From: Phycisphaerales bacterium
GTDB lineage: Bacteria > Planctomycetota > Phycisphaerae > Phycisphaerales > UBA1924
Length of the DNA: 64,000 nucleotides
Assembly (NCBI GenBank): GCA_016741915.1
Contig: JACVCS010000008.1
Location: 1-64,000, forward strand
Direction: 5' to 3'
Below the pieces are notes generated by a model. It worked only from the letters and a program-made list of their open reading frames with translations. It was not told the DNA's origin and did not search any database. Positions 8,373 to 16,594 of the stretch are shown piece after piece. The translations under genes and the position numbers were made by a program. The first letter of the stretch is position 1. The number at the start of each line of letters is the position of its first letter.

Positions 8373-9188
8373 TCACGCCGCGGCGACCGTCTTCACATGC
8401 TTCCGCAGCTTGTCCAGCAGGTTCCAGTACATCACCAGCGCGATCAGCGGCCCAAGCCCCAAAGCGATCATCCCAACCACATAGATCAGCGGGAGCAGCC
8501 AAACGTACATCTTCGCCTTCTTCGCCAGATCGGCATCTGGCACGCGTGAGAACATCCACGCGGTGTACCGCATCGTGCCCACAAACTGCGCGATATACGC
8601 AACCAGGTTCAGCACGAGGAATGCGATGGTGAACAGCCCAACAACAGCCATTGCCGCACCGCCCGGAGAGGCCGCCGAGCCGCCACCGCCGCCCCCGGAA
8701 CCGGTAAATCCAATGATCACCACGGCGGTGCTCATCAGCAGGGCCACCGCCTGGATGCACACCGCGATTCGAACAATCTGCCGAGCGGAGTTGGGCTTCT
8801 CGATCCCCGTATACCCCGGATCGGGTTCGGTGTACCACCAGTACCCCGCCAGCCCGGTCGCGGTGGTCAAGATCTGTGCAAACTGAAGGAGAAGTACCAA
8901 CTCGGACTGCCTGCCCGCCGTCGCGATGGTCACGGCGATCGTCAGCACCGTGATGATCACGATCGCCAGGATCGAGTTCAGAACGAACGACAACCCGCGG
9001 TTGACTTTCGCCAGATACTCCGGCGCTGCAAAGCGAAGGTTGAAACCCCGCAGCGAGTCGGAGACCAGCGATCCGCACTCCGGGCAAGTACCGGCGATCG
9101 GCAGGCCGCGCAGGTTGTACGAACACTTAATGCACGGCTGGTCATTCTGAAGTGCAATCGACATTCCGGGTGTATTCACGGTGGTCAT
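8373..9188 (-). CDS. Polytopic membrane protein with N-terminal zinc ribbon
   Basis: The 271-residue product has a Cys4 ribbon at residues 19-38 (PCIKCSYNLRGLP then TCPECGS) and then about five membrane segments (roughly 70-250). A Gly-rich loop (SGGGGGGS) interrupts them near residue 165. The start at 9188 is favoured because a good promoter ends only eight bases upstream, which implies a leaderless message. The longer frame from a GTG at 9284 would start upstream of that promoter. It is a paralogue in architecture of the downstream gene at 7349. The function is unknown. Confidence 0.8.
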   Translation of the reverse strand: MTTVNTPGMSIALQNDQPCIKCSYNLRGLPIAGTCPECGSLVSDSLRGFNLRFAAPEYLAKVNRGLSFVLNSILAIVIITVLTIAVTIATAGRQSELVLLLQFAQILTTATGLAGYWWYTEPDPGYTGIEKPNSARQIVRIAVCIQAVALLMSTAVVIIGFTGSGGGGGGSAASPGGAAMAVVGLFTIAFLVLNLVAYIAQFVGTMRYTAWMFSRVPDADLAKKAKMYVWLLPLIYVVGMIALGLGPLIALVMYWNLLDKLRKHVKTVAAA

Positions 9189-9196
9189 AGCCGCGT

Positions 9197-9224
9197 AGTG
9201 TACAAAGAGCGCGGTGGATTGCAA
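9197..9224 (-). promoter_or_regulatory. Leaderless sigma70-like promoter for the zinc-ribbon pair
   Basis: On the minus strand TTGCAA (9219-9224), a 16-base spacer and TACACT (9197-9202) are followed by only eight bases before the ATG at 9188. The start of transcription would fall at or within a base or two of the start codon. Confidence 0.6.
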
Positions 9225-9269
9225 GTGCCTGTTTTTTCGCAGAACAACGCACTTTGGATCATATGGAAA

Positions 9270-9290
9270 ACCCGCGCTCCTCACGCGGGT
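9270..9290 (-). terminator. Putative terminator of the RND operon
   Basis: ACCCGCG (9270-9276) and CGCGGGT (9284-9290) form a 7-bp stem with a seven-base loop. Read on the minus strand the stem is followed by TTTT. It lies about 80 bases after the RND pump stop at 9372. Confidence 0.55.
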
Positions 9291-9371
9291 ACATTCGGAA
9301 CCTGCGTTGTATGCCGCGGTGTTCCGGAACTCGGCAACTGTCGAGATTGCTCAACTCCGAAACCCGCGTCC

Positions 9372-12300
9372 TTACACGCCCGAAGCAACCGGCTCGGTCA
9401 TCGGGCGTTTGGTCTGCTTTGAGTCAACGCCGTTGCTTTCGGCAACATGCTCGCTGTGGTCGGCACGCTTCGCACCCTCTGCATCCCCGTTATGCTCCGA
9501 CTTCTTGAGTTTGTGCGCCCCAGCCAGCAGCAGATAAATGCTCGGCACGAACAGCAGCGTGAACGCCGTGGAGATCAGCATCCCGCTGACGAGCACCTTG
9601 CCGATGGACTTGCGGGCCTCCGCGCCTGCGCCGCTGACGAACACCAGCGGCATGTGCCCCGCCACCGTCGCGATGCTCGTCATCAGCACCGGGCGCAAGC
9701 GCGTCATGCTCGCTTCCTTGATCGCCTGGAACTTCTCCATCCCCTGCTCGCGCAGGTGGTTGGCGAACTCCACGATCAGGATGCCGTTCTTCGCCACCAA
9801 GCCCACCAGCGTGATCAACCCGACCTGCGAATAGATGTTCAGTGTCGTCCACTTTGTGAACGTGAAGAGCAGCGCGCCCGTCACCGCCAGCGGCACGCTG
9901 CCCAGCAGCACGATGAGCGGATCGCGGAAGCTGCTGAACTGCGCCGCCAGCACCAGGTAGATCAGCAGGATCGCGAAGCCCAGCGTCACCATCAGCGATG
10001 AGCCCTCCTGCTTGATCTGACGAGATTCACCCGCGAAGTCGATCGCGTACCCCGCAGGCAGCACCGACCGCGCCGCCTGTTCGATCGCCGCCAACGCCTC
10101 GGCCTTCGTCGTGCCGGGCTTCGCGATGGCGTTGATGCGGAAGCTGTTGCGCTGCTGGAAGCGATTCAACGTCCGCGGGGCGGCGATGGTCTCGAGTCGA
10201 ACGAACGACGAGACGCTCACCAGCCCGCCATCCCTCGCACGGACCTTGAGGTTCAGAAGCTGCTCCGGGCGCGATCGGCTGCTATCGGCAACCTGCGGGA
10301 TGACCTTGTAACTCCGCCCTTCGTAGTTGAAGCGATTCACATACCCGCCCGACAGCAGCACCGCCAGGTCGCGCCCCACCGTCGCCAGGTCCAGCCCCAT
10401 GTCCGCAACCTTCTCGCGATCGATGATGATCCGCGTCTGCGGCAGGTCGATCTTCAGATCCGTGTCGGCATAAATCACCTTGCCACTGCCATACGACATC
10501 CCCACAAGCTGCCCCGCAAGCTCGGCCATCTTGTCCGGCTCGTCCGTGCTCGTCACCACCAGCTCAACGTCAAAGTTCCCCGCGCCGGGCAACGGCGGCG
10601 GCAGCACCGGGATCGCCTGAATCCCGCCCACCGGCGTCACCAGCATGAACGCTTCATCTCTCAGCGCCTTTGTGTTCCTCTCCTTCGGTCTCTCGTTCCA
10701 CTTCACCGTCTGAATCCCGCCGAAGCCGGTCGAGGGCGTCATGATCACGCGCCAGACAAACTTCGTCTCGGGGATCGACTTCAGGTTCGCCGTCACCTCG
10801 CTGGCGCCCTTCACCGTCGCGGCGAGTGTCGAATCCGGCGCCGCGTTCAGGATGAAGAACACGCCGCCCTCATCCTCCGTCGGTGCGAGTTCCTGAGGCG
10901 AGTACATGTACAGCGGCACCGCGCCCGCGGTGATGCACACCGCCGCCGCCGCCATCGTCCAACGCAGCCGCAGCGTCACATCGAGCGTCCGCCCGTACGC
11001 CTCGCGCACGCGTCCGAAGATCGAGTTGACCACGCGTGTGAGGTACCCCTCCTTGCCGTGCGCGGGGACCATGAAGGCGCTCATCACCGGCGAGAGCGTC
11101 AACGCCGTGATCCCGGAGACAACCACCGCCGCCGCGAGGGTGAAGGCGAACTCTTTGAAGAGCACGCCGGTGAGCCCGCCCTGGAAGCCGATCGGCGCAT
11201 AAACCGCCGCCAGCGTTATGGTCATGGAGATCACCGGCGCGACAAGCTCGCGCGCGCCGATGAGCGCCGCCTCGATTTTGCCCTTGCCCTCGCGGATGTG
11301 CCGCTCGACGTTCTCGACCATCACGATCGCGTCGTCGACCACCAGACCCACCGAGAGCACGATCGCCAGGATCGTCAGCAGGTTCAGCGAGAACCCGAAG
11401 AGCACCATGAAAATGCACGCGCCCACCAGCGAGACCGGCATCGCCACCAGCGGCACCAGCACCGTTCGCAGCGACCCCATGAACAGGAAGACCACCACCG
11501 CCACGATCCCGATGGTCTCCAGCAGCGTCGTCCGAATCTCATTCAGCGCGTTGGCCATGTAGAACGTGCCGTCGTAGGCGAGCTTCATGTCCACGCCCGC
11601 GGGCAGGATCTTCTCGATCCCCTTCAGCCGCTCCTTCAACCGCTCCGCCACCTCGAGTTCGTTGGCGCGAGGAAGAGGCCAGACGCTCAGATACATCGCC
11701 GGCTTCTCGTTGAACCCCGCCTCGCCCGTCGGCTCTTCGCTGCCCAGTTCGACCTTCGCCACGTCGCGCAGACGCACGATCGTGCCGTCACGCTGACGAA
11801 CGATGAGCTGTTCAAACTCCGCAACCGTGCGCAGGTCCGTGTCCGTCAGCAGGTCCACCTGCACCTGGTCGCTCTTCGTCTTGCCCACGGCCGCCACAAA
11901 GTTGTTGTTCTGCAGCGACGCATACACCTCGCTTGGCGTCACGTCGAGCGCGGTGAGTTTGCTCTGATCAAGCCAGATCCGCATCGCCAGCGGGCGTGCA
12001 CCCTCAACGCCGCAGCGCTGCACACCCTCGATGGTCGCCAGCTCGGGCTGCACCTGCCGCGCAAGAAACTCGTTGAGCCTTGTCAGGTCGAGCGTCTCGC
12101 TGGTGAAACTCACGTAGAACGTCGCGTAAGGTCTGTCCGCACGCTGGATCTCAATGCTCGGTGATTCCGCCTGTGCGGGGAGCTCGGATCGCACCTGGTT
12201 CAACCGTGCGCTGATCTCCGCGAGCGCGTCGTTCGCGTCGTGGTTCAATCGCAGCCGCACCGTGATGGTGCTGATCCCCGCGGTGGACGAGCTTTCGACA

Positions 12301-12539
12301 TAGTCGATGCCGTCGATCGCGGAGACCGCACGCTCGATGGGCGTGGTGAGGAACCCGCGCACGGTCTCGGCGCTGGCGCCGATGTACGCGGTGCTGATCA
12401 CGATCGAGGTCGATTCGATCCGCGGATACTGCCGCACCGGCAGCGAACCGATAGCGCGGATACCGATGGCGATGATGATCAGGTTGATCACCAGCGCGAC
12501 CACGGGCTTGCGAATAAAAAGATCGGTCAGGGCTTTCAT
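9372..12539 (-). CDS. RND efflux pump, inner-membrane transporter (AcrB/MexB type)
   Basis: This proton-driven inner-membrane pump exports drugs or other small hydrophobic molecules together with a periplasmic adaptor and a TolC-like channel. The 1055 residues match the HAE1 family. Visible marks are the N-terminal helix MKALTDLFIRKPVVALVIN, the paired aspartates in SVGLVVDDAIVMVENVE on TM4, the TM10 lysine in LVGLVAKNGILIVEFA, and the duplicated 12-TM plan with two large periplasmic loops. It is the third gene of a tetR-adaptor-pump operon, 116 bases after the adaptor. No outer-membrane channel gene is present, so TolC must come from elsewhere. The C-tail is charged and variable. Substrate unknown. 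Confidence 0.93.
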   Translation of the reverse strand: MKALTDLFIRKPVVALVINLIIIAIGIRAIGSLPVRQYPRIESTSIVISTAYIGASAETVRGFLTTPIERAVSAIDGIDYVESSSTAGISTITVRLRLNHDANDALAEISARLNQVRSELPAQAESPSIEIQRADRPYATFYVSFTSETLDLTRLNEFLARQVQPELATIEGVQRCGVEGARPLAMRIWLDQSKLTALDVTPSEVYASLQNNNFVAAVGKTKSDQVQVDLLTDTDLRTVAEFEQLIVRQRDGTIVRLRDVAKVELGSEEPTGEAGFNEKPAMYLSVWPLPRANELEVAERLKERLKGIEKILPAGVDMKLAYDGTFYMANALNEIRTTLLETIGIVAVVVFLFMGSLRTVLVPLVAMPVSLVGACIFMVLFGFSLNLLTILAIVLSVGLVVDDAIVMVENVERHIREGKGKIEAALIGARELVAPVISMTITLAAVYAPIGFQGGLTGVLFKEFAFTLAAAVVVSGITALTLSPVMSAFMVPAHGKEGYLTRVVNSIFGRVREAYGRTLDVTLRLRWTMAAAAVCITAGAVPLYMYSPQELAPTEDEGGVFFILNAAPDSTLAATVKGASEVTANLKSIPETKFVWRVIMTPSTGFGGIQTVKWNERPKERNTKALRDEAFMLVTPVGGIQAIPVLPPPLPGAGNFDVELVVTSTDEPDKMAELAGQLVGMSYGSGKVIYADTDLKIDLPQTRIIIDREKVADMGLDLATVGRDLAVLLSGGYVNRFNYEGRSYKVIPQVADSSRSRPEQLLNLKVRARDGGLVSVSSFVRLETIAAPRTLNRFQQRNSFRINAIAKPGTTKAEALAAIEQAARSVLPAGYAIDFAGESRQIKQEGSSLMVTLGFAILLIYLVLAAQFSSFRDPLIVLLGSVPLAVTGALLFTFTKWTTLNIYSQVGLITLVGLVAKNGILIVEFANHLREQGMEKFQAIKEASMTRLRPVLMTSIATVAGHMPLVFVSGAGAEARKSIGKVLVSGMLISTAFTLLFVPSIYLLLAGAHKLKKSEHNGDAEGAKRADHSEHVAESNGVDSKQTKRPMTEPVASGV

Positions 12540-12655
12540 GGTGTGCCTGTTCTGCTCTGGGCTGATCGCTGCGTGTAATGCCTATCCACCCGTCCAACGT
12601 GCCGTTGCTGCTCTGTGTGCCGGTGTCGATTCACGTGCGAGTTCGCGGGATGTCT

Positions 12656-13987
12656 TTACACCGCCTTCGCGTGCTCGCCGGCTTTGCCGCCGCTCGGTGC
12701 GGGTGCGACACCGGGGCCCGCGGGCGTGCCAGCACCACCCGGCCCACCCGGCCCGGGCTGGCCCGCGTCCGCCGCCGGAATCACCAGCGCACCCTCGCGC
12801 AGTTTGAACGACCCGTTCGAGGCGATCATCTCCCCCTCGCTGACGCCCTTGAGCACGATGACATCAGAGCCGATCACCGGGCCCAGGGTCACAAACTTCT
12901 GCACCGCCCGCATCACGTCGGTCATCTTCCCGTCCGGTCCCGGCTGGCTCACCGTCTTCACCGTGTACACCTGGTCCGCGTACGTCGCCTTCCGCACGGC
13001 CGTCACCGGGATCACCACGAACGGCTTCGGCGCTTCCACCGGCACCCGCACCTTCACGAACATCCCCGCACGCAGCTTCCCCTCACGGTTGTCCACCACC
13101 GCCCGCACGCGCACGTTCCGCGTCTCGTTGTTCACCGTCGCGTCGATCGCTGCGACTTCGAGCTGAACCTCCGACGCCCCGCTGCCCATCGAGCCCGTCG
13201 CGTCGAGCTGCCCGACGACCTTTGTCCCGTTGCCCACGCGCGAAAGGAACTCCTGCGGGATCGCAAAGTCAATATAGATCGTGTCGGCCACTTCCTGCAG
13301 CGTCACGATCGCGTCATTGCCGCCCATCCCCATCTGCTGAGGCAGGAACTGCCCCTCATGCACGGTGCGGATCCCCGCGCGCGCACGGAACGGCGCCCGG
13401 ATCGTGTGCTTCTCAAGCCTCGTCTGCACGCGCTGGATCCGCGCCTTCGCCTCGTCCACCGAAGCCTTGTTCCGCGCACGCTCCGCGGTTGCTTTTTCAA
13501 GCTCCGCACGTGCGCGGTCAACCTCGATGGCCGACGTGGCCCGCGAGGCGAGCGCCGCTTCCTGCCGCTTGAACTCCGCTTCCGCAAGGCGGATCCGCGC
13601 CTCGACCACCGCAACGTCCGCCTCCGCCACGCGCAGCGTCGCCTCGGCGCTCTGAAGCTCCGCCCGATCGGTCGAGTCGTCAAGCTGAACCAAAACCTGC
13701 CCCTGCTCAACAATCGCCCCCGAATCGAACCCCACCTTCCGCACCACGCCCTCCACCTCGTTCTTCACCGTCACGCTGCGCAGCGCCACCACCGTCCCCA
13801 CCAGATCGCTCGACGGCGCCCACATCGTCGTCCGCGCAGGCTCGAGCTTCACCGCCGTCGGCGGCTCAAACTGCGGCGCGTTGGCGGCCTCGGCGATGTC
13901 CTTCTTCTTCCACAACCACAACCCGCCCGCGCCCAGACCCAGCACGCCGAACAACGCAACGCCCGCAACGATCGAACTCGTCTTCAC
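12656..13987 (-). CDS. RND periplasmic adaptor (HlyD/membrane fusion family)
   Basis: The 443-residue product begins with a membrane anchor (VAGVALFGVLGLGAGGLWLW), followed by a lipoyl-like half (SVTVKNEVEGVVRKV), a long alpha-helical hairpin rich in Ala, Glu and Arg (about 105-190), the second lipoyl half (HTIRAPFRARAGI) and beta-barrel domains with IPQEFLSRVGNGTKV and GKLRAGMFVKVRVP. The C-terminus is a Pro/Gly-rich low-complexity tail. It bridges the RND pump and an outer-membrane channel. It overlaps the tetR stop by four bases (13984-13987), so regulator and adaptor are cotranslated. Confidence 0.92.
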   Translation of the reverse strand: MKTSSIVAGVALFGVLGLGAGGLWLWKKKDIAEAANAPQFEPPTAVKLEPARTTMWAPSSDLVGTVVALRSVTVKNEVEGVVRKVGFDSGAIVEQGQVLVQLDDSTDRAELQSAEATLRVAEADVAVVEARIRLAEAEFKRQEAALASRATSAIEVDRARAELEKATAERARNKASVDEAKARIQRVQTRLEKHTIRAPFRARAGIRTVHEGQFLPQQMGMGGNDAIVTLQEVADTIYIDFAIPQEFLSRVGNGTKVVGQLDATGSMGSGASEVQLEVAAIDATVNNETRNVRVRAVVDNREGKLRAGMFVKVRVPVEAPKPFVVIPVTAVRKATYADQVYTVKTVSQPGPDGKMTDVMRAVQKFVTLGPVIGSDVIVLKGVSEGEMIASNGSFKLREGALVIPAADAGQPGPGGPGGAGTPAGPGVAPAPSGGKAGEHAKAV

Positions 13988-14748
13988 TTCACACCTCGCT
14001 TGCCCGCCCGCCCTGTGACTTTCTTCTTTGCCGAACGTGAACCCCGCGCCGCCAGCCCGCTCCCGGGTACCGATCTCGCCGCGTATGTGACAGGCTCGAC
14101 CGGTTTCTTCGCCGTCCCACCGCGCCCGCGATCATCCTCGATCAGCCTCTGCAACACCTCGCGAACCTTCGAAAGCCTCGACTCGTTGGGCGTTTGAAAG
14201 CCGAAAATCATCCCCAGCCACAGCCCGTGCACCGCCAGGTGAACCAGTTCCCCCGCCCCGGGCTGGAGGGAATCCCCGTTGACCAGATCCACCACCTCGT
14301 CGTGCAACTTCCGCAGCGGCTCGATGTGCTTCTCATCGTGCACGAGCGCCGCGATCAGCACGCGGTTGCCCGTTCGCTCGTCCTCGTCGTTGACGCACTG
14401 CCCGCTCATGCACAGGCCCATCATCGCCCGGGTGGTGGGGGAGGTATGCCCCTCACTGCGCAGCCGCTCGCGAAGCGCCATGAACTCCGAACGCCATCGG
14501 TCCACGTGCCTGGTCACCATCGCCAGAACCAGCGCGTCCTTGCTCGGAAAATGGTGCAGCAGCCCCGCCTTGCTCAGCCCGGCAACCTTCGCCACCGCTT
14601 CAATGGTCAGCCGCCCCATTCCCTCGCGCAGCACAACCTCGTGCGCCGCGTCGAGCATCTTCGCCAGATGCTCGGCCCGCGCGCCCTCCGCCCCCGAAGC
14701 GCCCGCCGGTGCGTTCGCCCTGCCCGCTTTGGACTCGCCGCGTGTCAC
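13984..14748 (-). CDS. TetR/AcrR-family repressor of the efflux operon
   Basis: The 254-residue product has a TetR helix-turn-helix in residues about 27-75 (LTIEAVAKVAGLSKAGLLHHFPSKDAL) and a helical ligand-binding domain. Basic low-complexity tails lie at both ends, the C-terminal one ending in Arg/Lys-rich sequence. It probably represses its own operon: a perfect 7-bp inverted repeat lies between the -35 and -10 boxes just upstream. The start is GTG at 14748, six bases after the -10 box, so the mRNA is likely leaderless. It is the first gene of the operon with the adaptor and pump. The inducer is unknown. Confidence 0.9.
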   Translation of the reverse strand: MTRGESKAGRANAPAGASGAEGARAEHLAKMLDAAHEVVLREGMGRLTIEAVAKVAGLSKAGLLHHFPSKDALVLAMVTRHVDRWRSEFMALRERLRSEGHTSPTTRAMMGLCMSGQCVNDEDERTGNRVLIAALVHDEKHIEPLRKLHDEVVDLVNGDSLQPGAGELVHLAVHGLWLGMIFGFQTPNESRLSKVREVLQRLIEDDRGRGGTAKKPVEPVTYAARSVPGSGLAARGSRSAKKKVTGRAGKRGVK

Positions 14749-14754
14749 GGATGA

Positions 14755-14783
14755 ACTTTACCGACCGTCTGGTCGGTCGGCAA
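14755..14783 (-). promoter_or_regulatory. tetR promoter with operator inside the spacer
   Basis: On the minus strand TTGCCG (14778-14783), a 17-base spacer and TAAAGT (14755-14760) form a promoter. The inverted repeat ACCGACC (14760-14766) / GGTCGGT (14771-14777) with a four-base centre fills the spacer and touches the -10 box. A bound TetR dimer would block RNA polymerase, which implies autorepression of the whole efflux operon. Confidence 0.75.
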
Positions 14784-14960
14784 CCGCCGACGCTTGGGCA
14801 TGCTGCAAATACCCCCTAAAAAGGGTGGTCTTCAATGCAAAACAAGGAAAAATCCGGACACGATCGGTGCCAGTTTCACACGCGATCAGCCCCCAACTGC
14901 GAAACGACAGAACAACCGCACGAGTTCACACAAGCGCGATCACACGTTCCCGTTTCCGCT

Positions 14961-15938
14961 TCAGACCCCCGCCGCCGCCAAGCCCGACTTGCCCAGCACC
15001 CGCTCCGCATACTCGTTCATCGCGTCACGCAACTGCTCAAAGCTCTCCAGCACGTAGTAGATCGGCTGGTAGTGATCGATCTCAAACGGCGTCGAACACA
15101 CCCGCTCCAGATCAAACGGCCGCCACTCCGGGACCGGCCTCGTCGAGCACGGCTTCGCACTCTCAGGCCCGTCCACCTTCTTCTCCCACTGCCCCGTCAG
15201 CGAGTATGCGCTCTCCGCGTGGCTGCTCACCAGCCCGCTGCCATACACCTTCACCTGCCCGTCCTCGCGGATCAGCCCGAACTCCACCGTGAACCAGAAC
15301 AGCCGCCCCAGCCGCTCGATGTGCTCCGGGTCCTCGCACATCAACGCCGCCTTGCCGTACGTCTGCAAAAAGTCCGCAAAGACCTTCAGCGTGTGCAGCG
15401 GCACGTGCCCGAACACGTCATGGAAAATGTCCGGCTCGGGCAAATAGTCCATCACCTCTCGCGGGCGGATCAGGATCGTCGTCGGAAACTCCCGCTGCGC
15501 CAGACACGCGAAGAACGCCTTCGCCGGCAGATACCCGGGCACCCCATAACTCGCCCAGTTGCTCTGCGCTTGCAAGAACTTGTTCACCCCGTCCAGCTTC
15601 TCCCCCTTCTTCTTCACCACCCCGTTCGCAACCGTGATGTCCTTCGTCAGCACCAGGTCATCCAGCAGCGGGATCCGATCCCCCGACAACCGAAGCACCT
15701 TCATCCCTTCAATAAACTGCCGGCTGACCTGCTTCTCCAGCACGCTCCACCGCCGCGTGAACAGATCGTGCCAAACGTCGTGGTTCTCGGGGGTGTACTT
15801 CTCATACCCCTGCGTGATGTAGAACTTGTCCGCGTCAACATCTTCGCACCGCATGTCCGGCGCCGCGTCCGCCGCCGCCTGCGCCTTGCGGGCCTCGTCG
15901 CTGTCGATGATGTTGTTGTAGTTGATGTCCTTGCGCAT
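14961..15938 (-). CDS. phhA: Phenylalanine 4-monooxygenase (aromatic amino acid hydroxylase)
   Basis: The enzyme hydroxylates phenylalanine to tyrosine with O2, tetrahydropterin and non-heme iron. From the ATG at 15938 it has 325 residues. The iron ligands are clear: H173 and H178 in IFHDVFGHVPLH and E219 in LFWFTVEFGL. The block SHAESAYSL and the C-terminal FEIDHYQPIYYVLESFEQL are also typical. It lacks a long regulatory domain, as bacterial forms do. The upstream 37 codons in the same frame look non-coding. A 16-base palindrome (16048-16063) lies in the divergent gap to the lipoprotein gene. No pterin-recycling gene is adjacent. Tryptophan hydroxylase activity is not excluded by motifs alone. 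Confidence 0.9.
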   Translation of the reverse strand: MRKDINYNNIIDSDEARKAQAAADAAPDMRCEDVDADKFYITQGYEKYTPENHDVWHDLFTRRWSVLEKQVSRQFIEGMKVLRLSGDRIPLLDDLVLTKDITVANGVVKKKGEKLDGVNKFLQAQSNWASYGVPGYLPAKAFFACLAQREFPTTILIRPREVMDYLPEPDIFHDVFGHVPLHTLKVFADFLQTYGKAALMCEDPEHIERLGRLFWFTVEFGLIREDGQVKVYGSGLVSSHAESAYSLTGQWEKKVDGPESAKPCSTRPVPEWRPFDLERVCSTPFEIDHYQPIYYVLESFEQLRDAMNEYAERVLGKSGLAAAGV

Positions 15939-16047
15939 AAACCACGCTCCGCTGCGGTGTGCTGGTTCACCTTGAAGAATCCGGGCACTTCGAACCGAGA
16001 ACCGATCCCAGATCCCGACCTCTCGCCCAAACAAACACCCCGGAATC

Positions 16048-16063
16048 ACTCCCCTAAGGGAGT
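16048..16063. promoter_or_regulatory. Palindrome ACTCCC-CTAA-GGGAGT (possible operator)
   Basis: A perfect 6-bp inverted repeat with a four-base centre sits in the divergent region between phhA (start 15938) and the lipoprotein gene (16206). It has no T tract, so it is not a terminator. A related, poorer sequence (ACCCCCTAAAAAGGGT, about 14811-14825) lies on the other side of phhA. Operator function is a guess from symmetry and position. Confidence 0.35.
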
Positions 16064-16205
16064 ATACATCGTCCTCCGCAACCGTGTGGGTTCAGTCGAC
16101 GAAGGGTGTACCATCTGCCGAATCGCCGAACGCCCTGGAATGCCCATGACCATCCCCCGCTTCACACACCGCACCACCTCGACAAGCACCTCAGGTCTTT
16201 CACCA

Positions 16206-16568
16206 ATGCTCACCCCCCGGCATCGATTGCTCACGGTCGCGCCGCTCGTCCTTGCTTCCACACTCCTCCTTCTGGGCTGTCAGAAGGGCGACGAAGTTCA
16301 GTCCCCCGTGGCCCTTCAGCCCATCCAAGCCCCGGGCAACGTCACCATCCTCGCCCCGACGGTCCAGCCGATCGTCAAGCCCAGCCCGGTCAGAGAGGCC
16401 CGCCGCGATCCGAACATCATCCGCCAGCAGACCCAGATAATCGTCTCCGACCTTTCCACCCGCAAGCGCACCTACGCGCAGCTCACCGCCTATGAGCGCG
16501 AACTGCTCGACATGCTGATCGCCACCGGCAAGGTCCCGGGGCTCGAGAAAGCCAAAGACGTCAAGTAA
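16206..16568 (+). CDS. Small lipoprotein of unknown function
   Basis: From the ATG at 16206 the product has 120 residues. The N-terminus is a lipoprotein signal: basic start, hydrophobic core (VAPLVLASTLLLL) and lipobox LLGC, with the lipidated cysteine near residue 24. The mature part is Pro/Val-rich and then helical (about 70-115, NIIRQQTQIIVSDL and YERELLDMLIATG), so it may be a periplasmic helical protein. Upstream in-frame ATGs at 16140 and 16146 would place extra sequence before the signal and are less likely. It converges with the MlaF-like gene, 26 bases away. No family recognised. Confidence 0.65.
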   Translation: MLTPRHRLLTVAPLVLASTLLLLGCQKGDEVQSPVALQPIQAPGNVTILAPTVQPIVKPSPVREARRDPNIIRQQTQIIVSDLSTRKRTYAQLTAYERELLDMLIATGKVPGLEKAKDVK

Positions 16569-16594
16569 CCGCCCCTCCTCACACCACCCGCAAC

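Noticed and set aside
12578-14197. 539-codon open frame antisense to the adaptor and tetR genes
   Set aside because: It is extremely His/Arg/Pro-rich, has no domain, and lies opposite two clear genes. GC-rich coding DNA often leaves the opposite strand open.
14835-16205. Long upstream extension of the lipoprotein frame
   Set aside because: It is the antisense shadow of phhA. The real protein starts at the lipoprotein signal near 16206.
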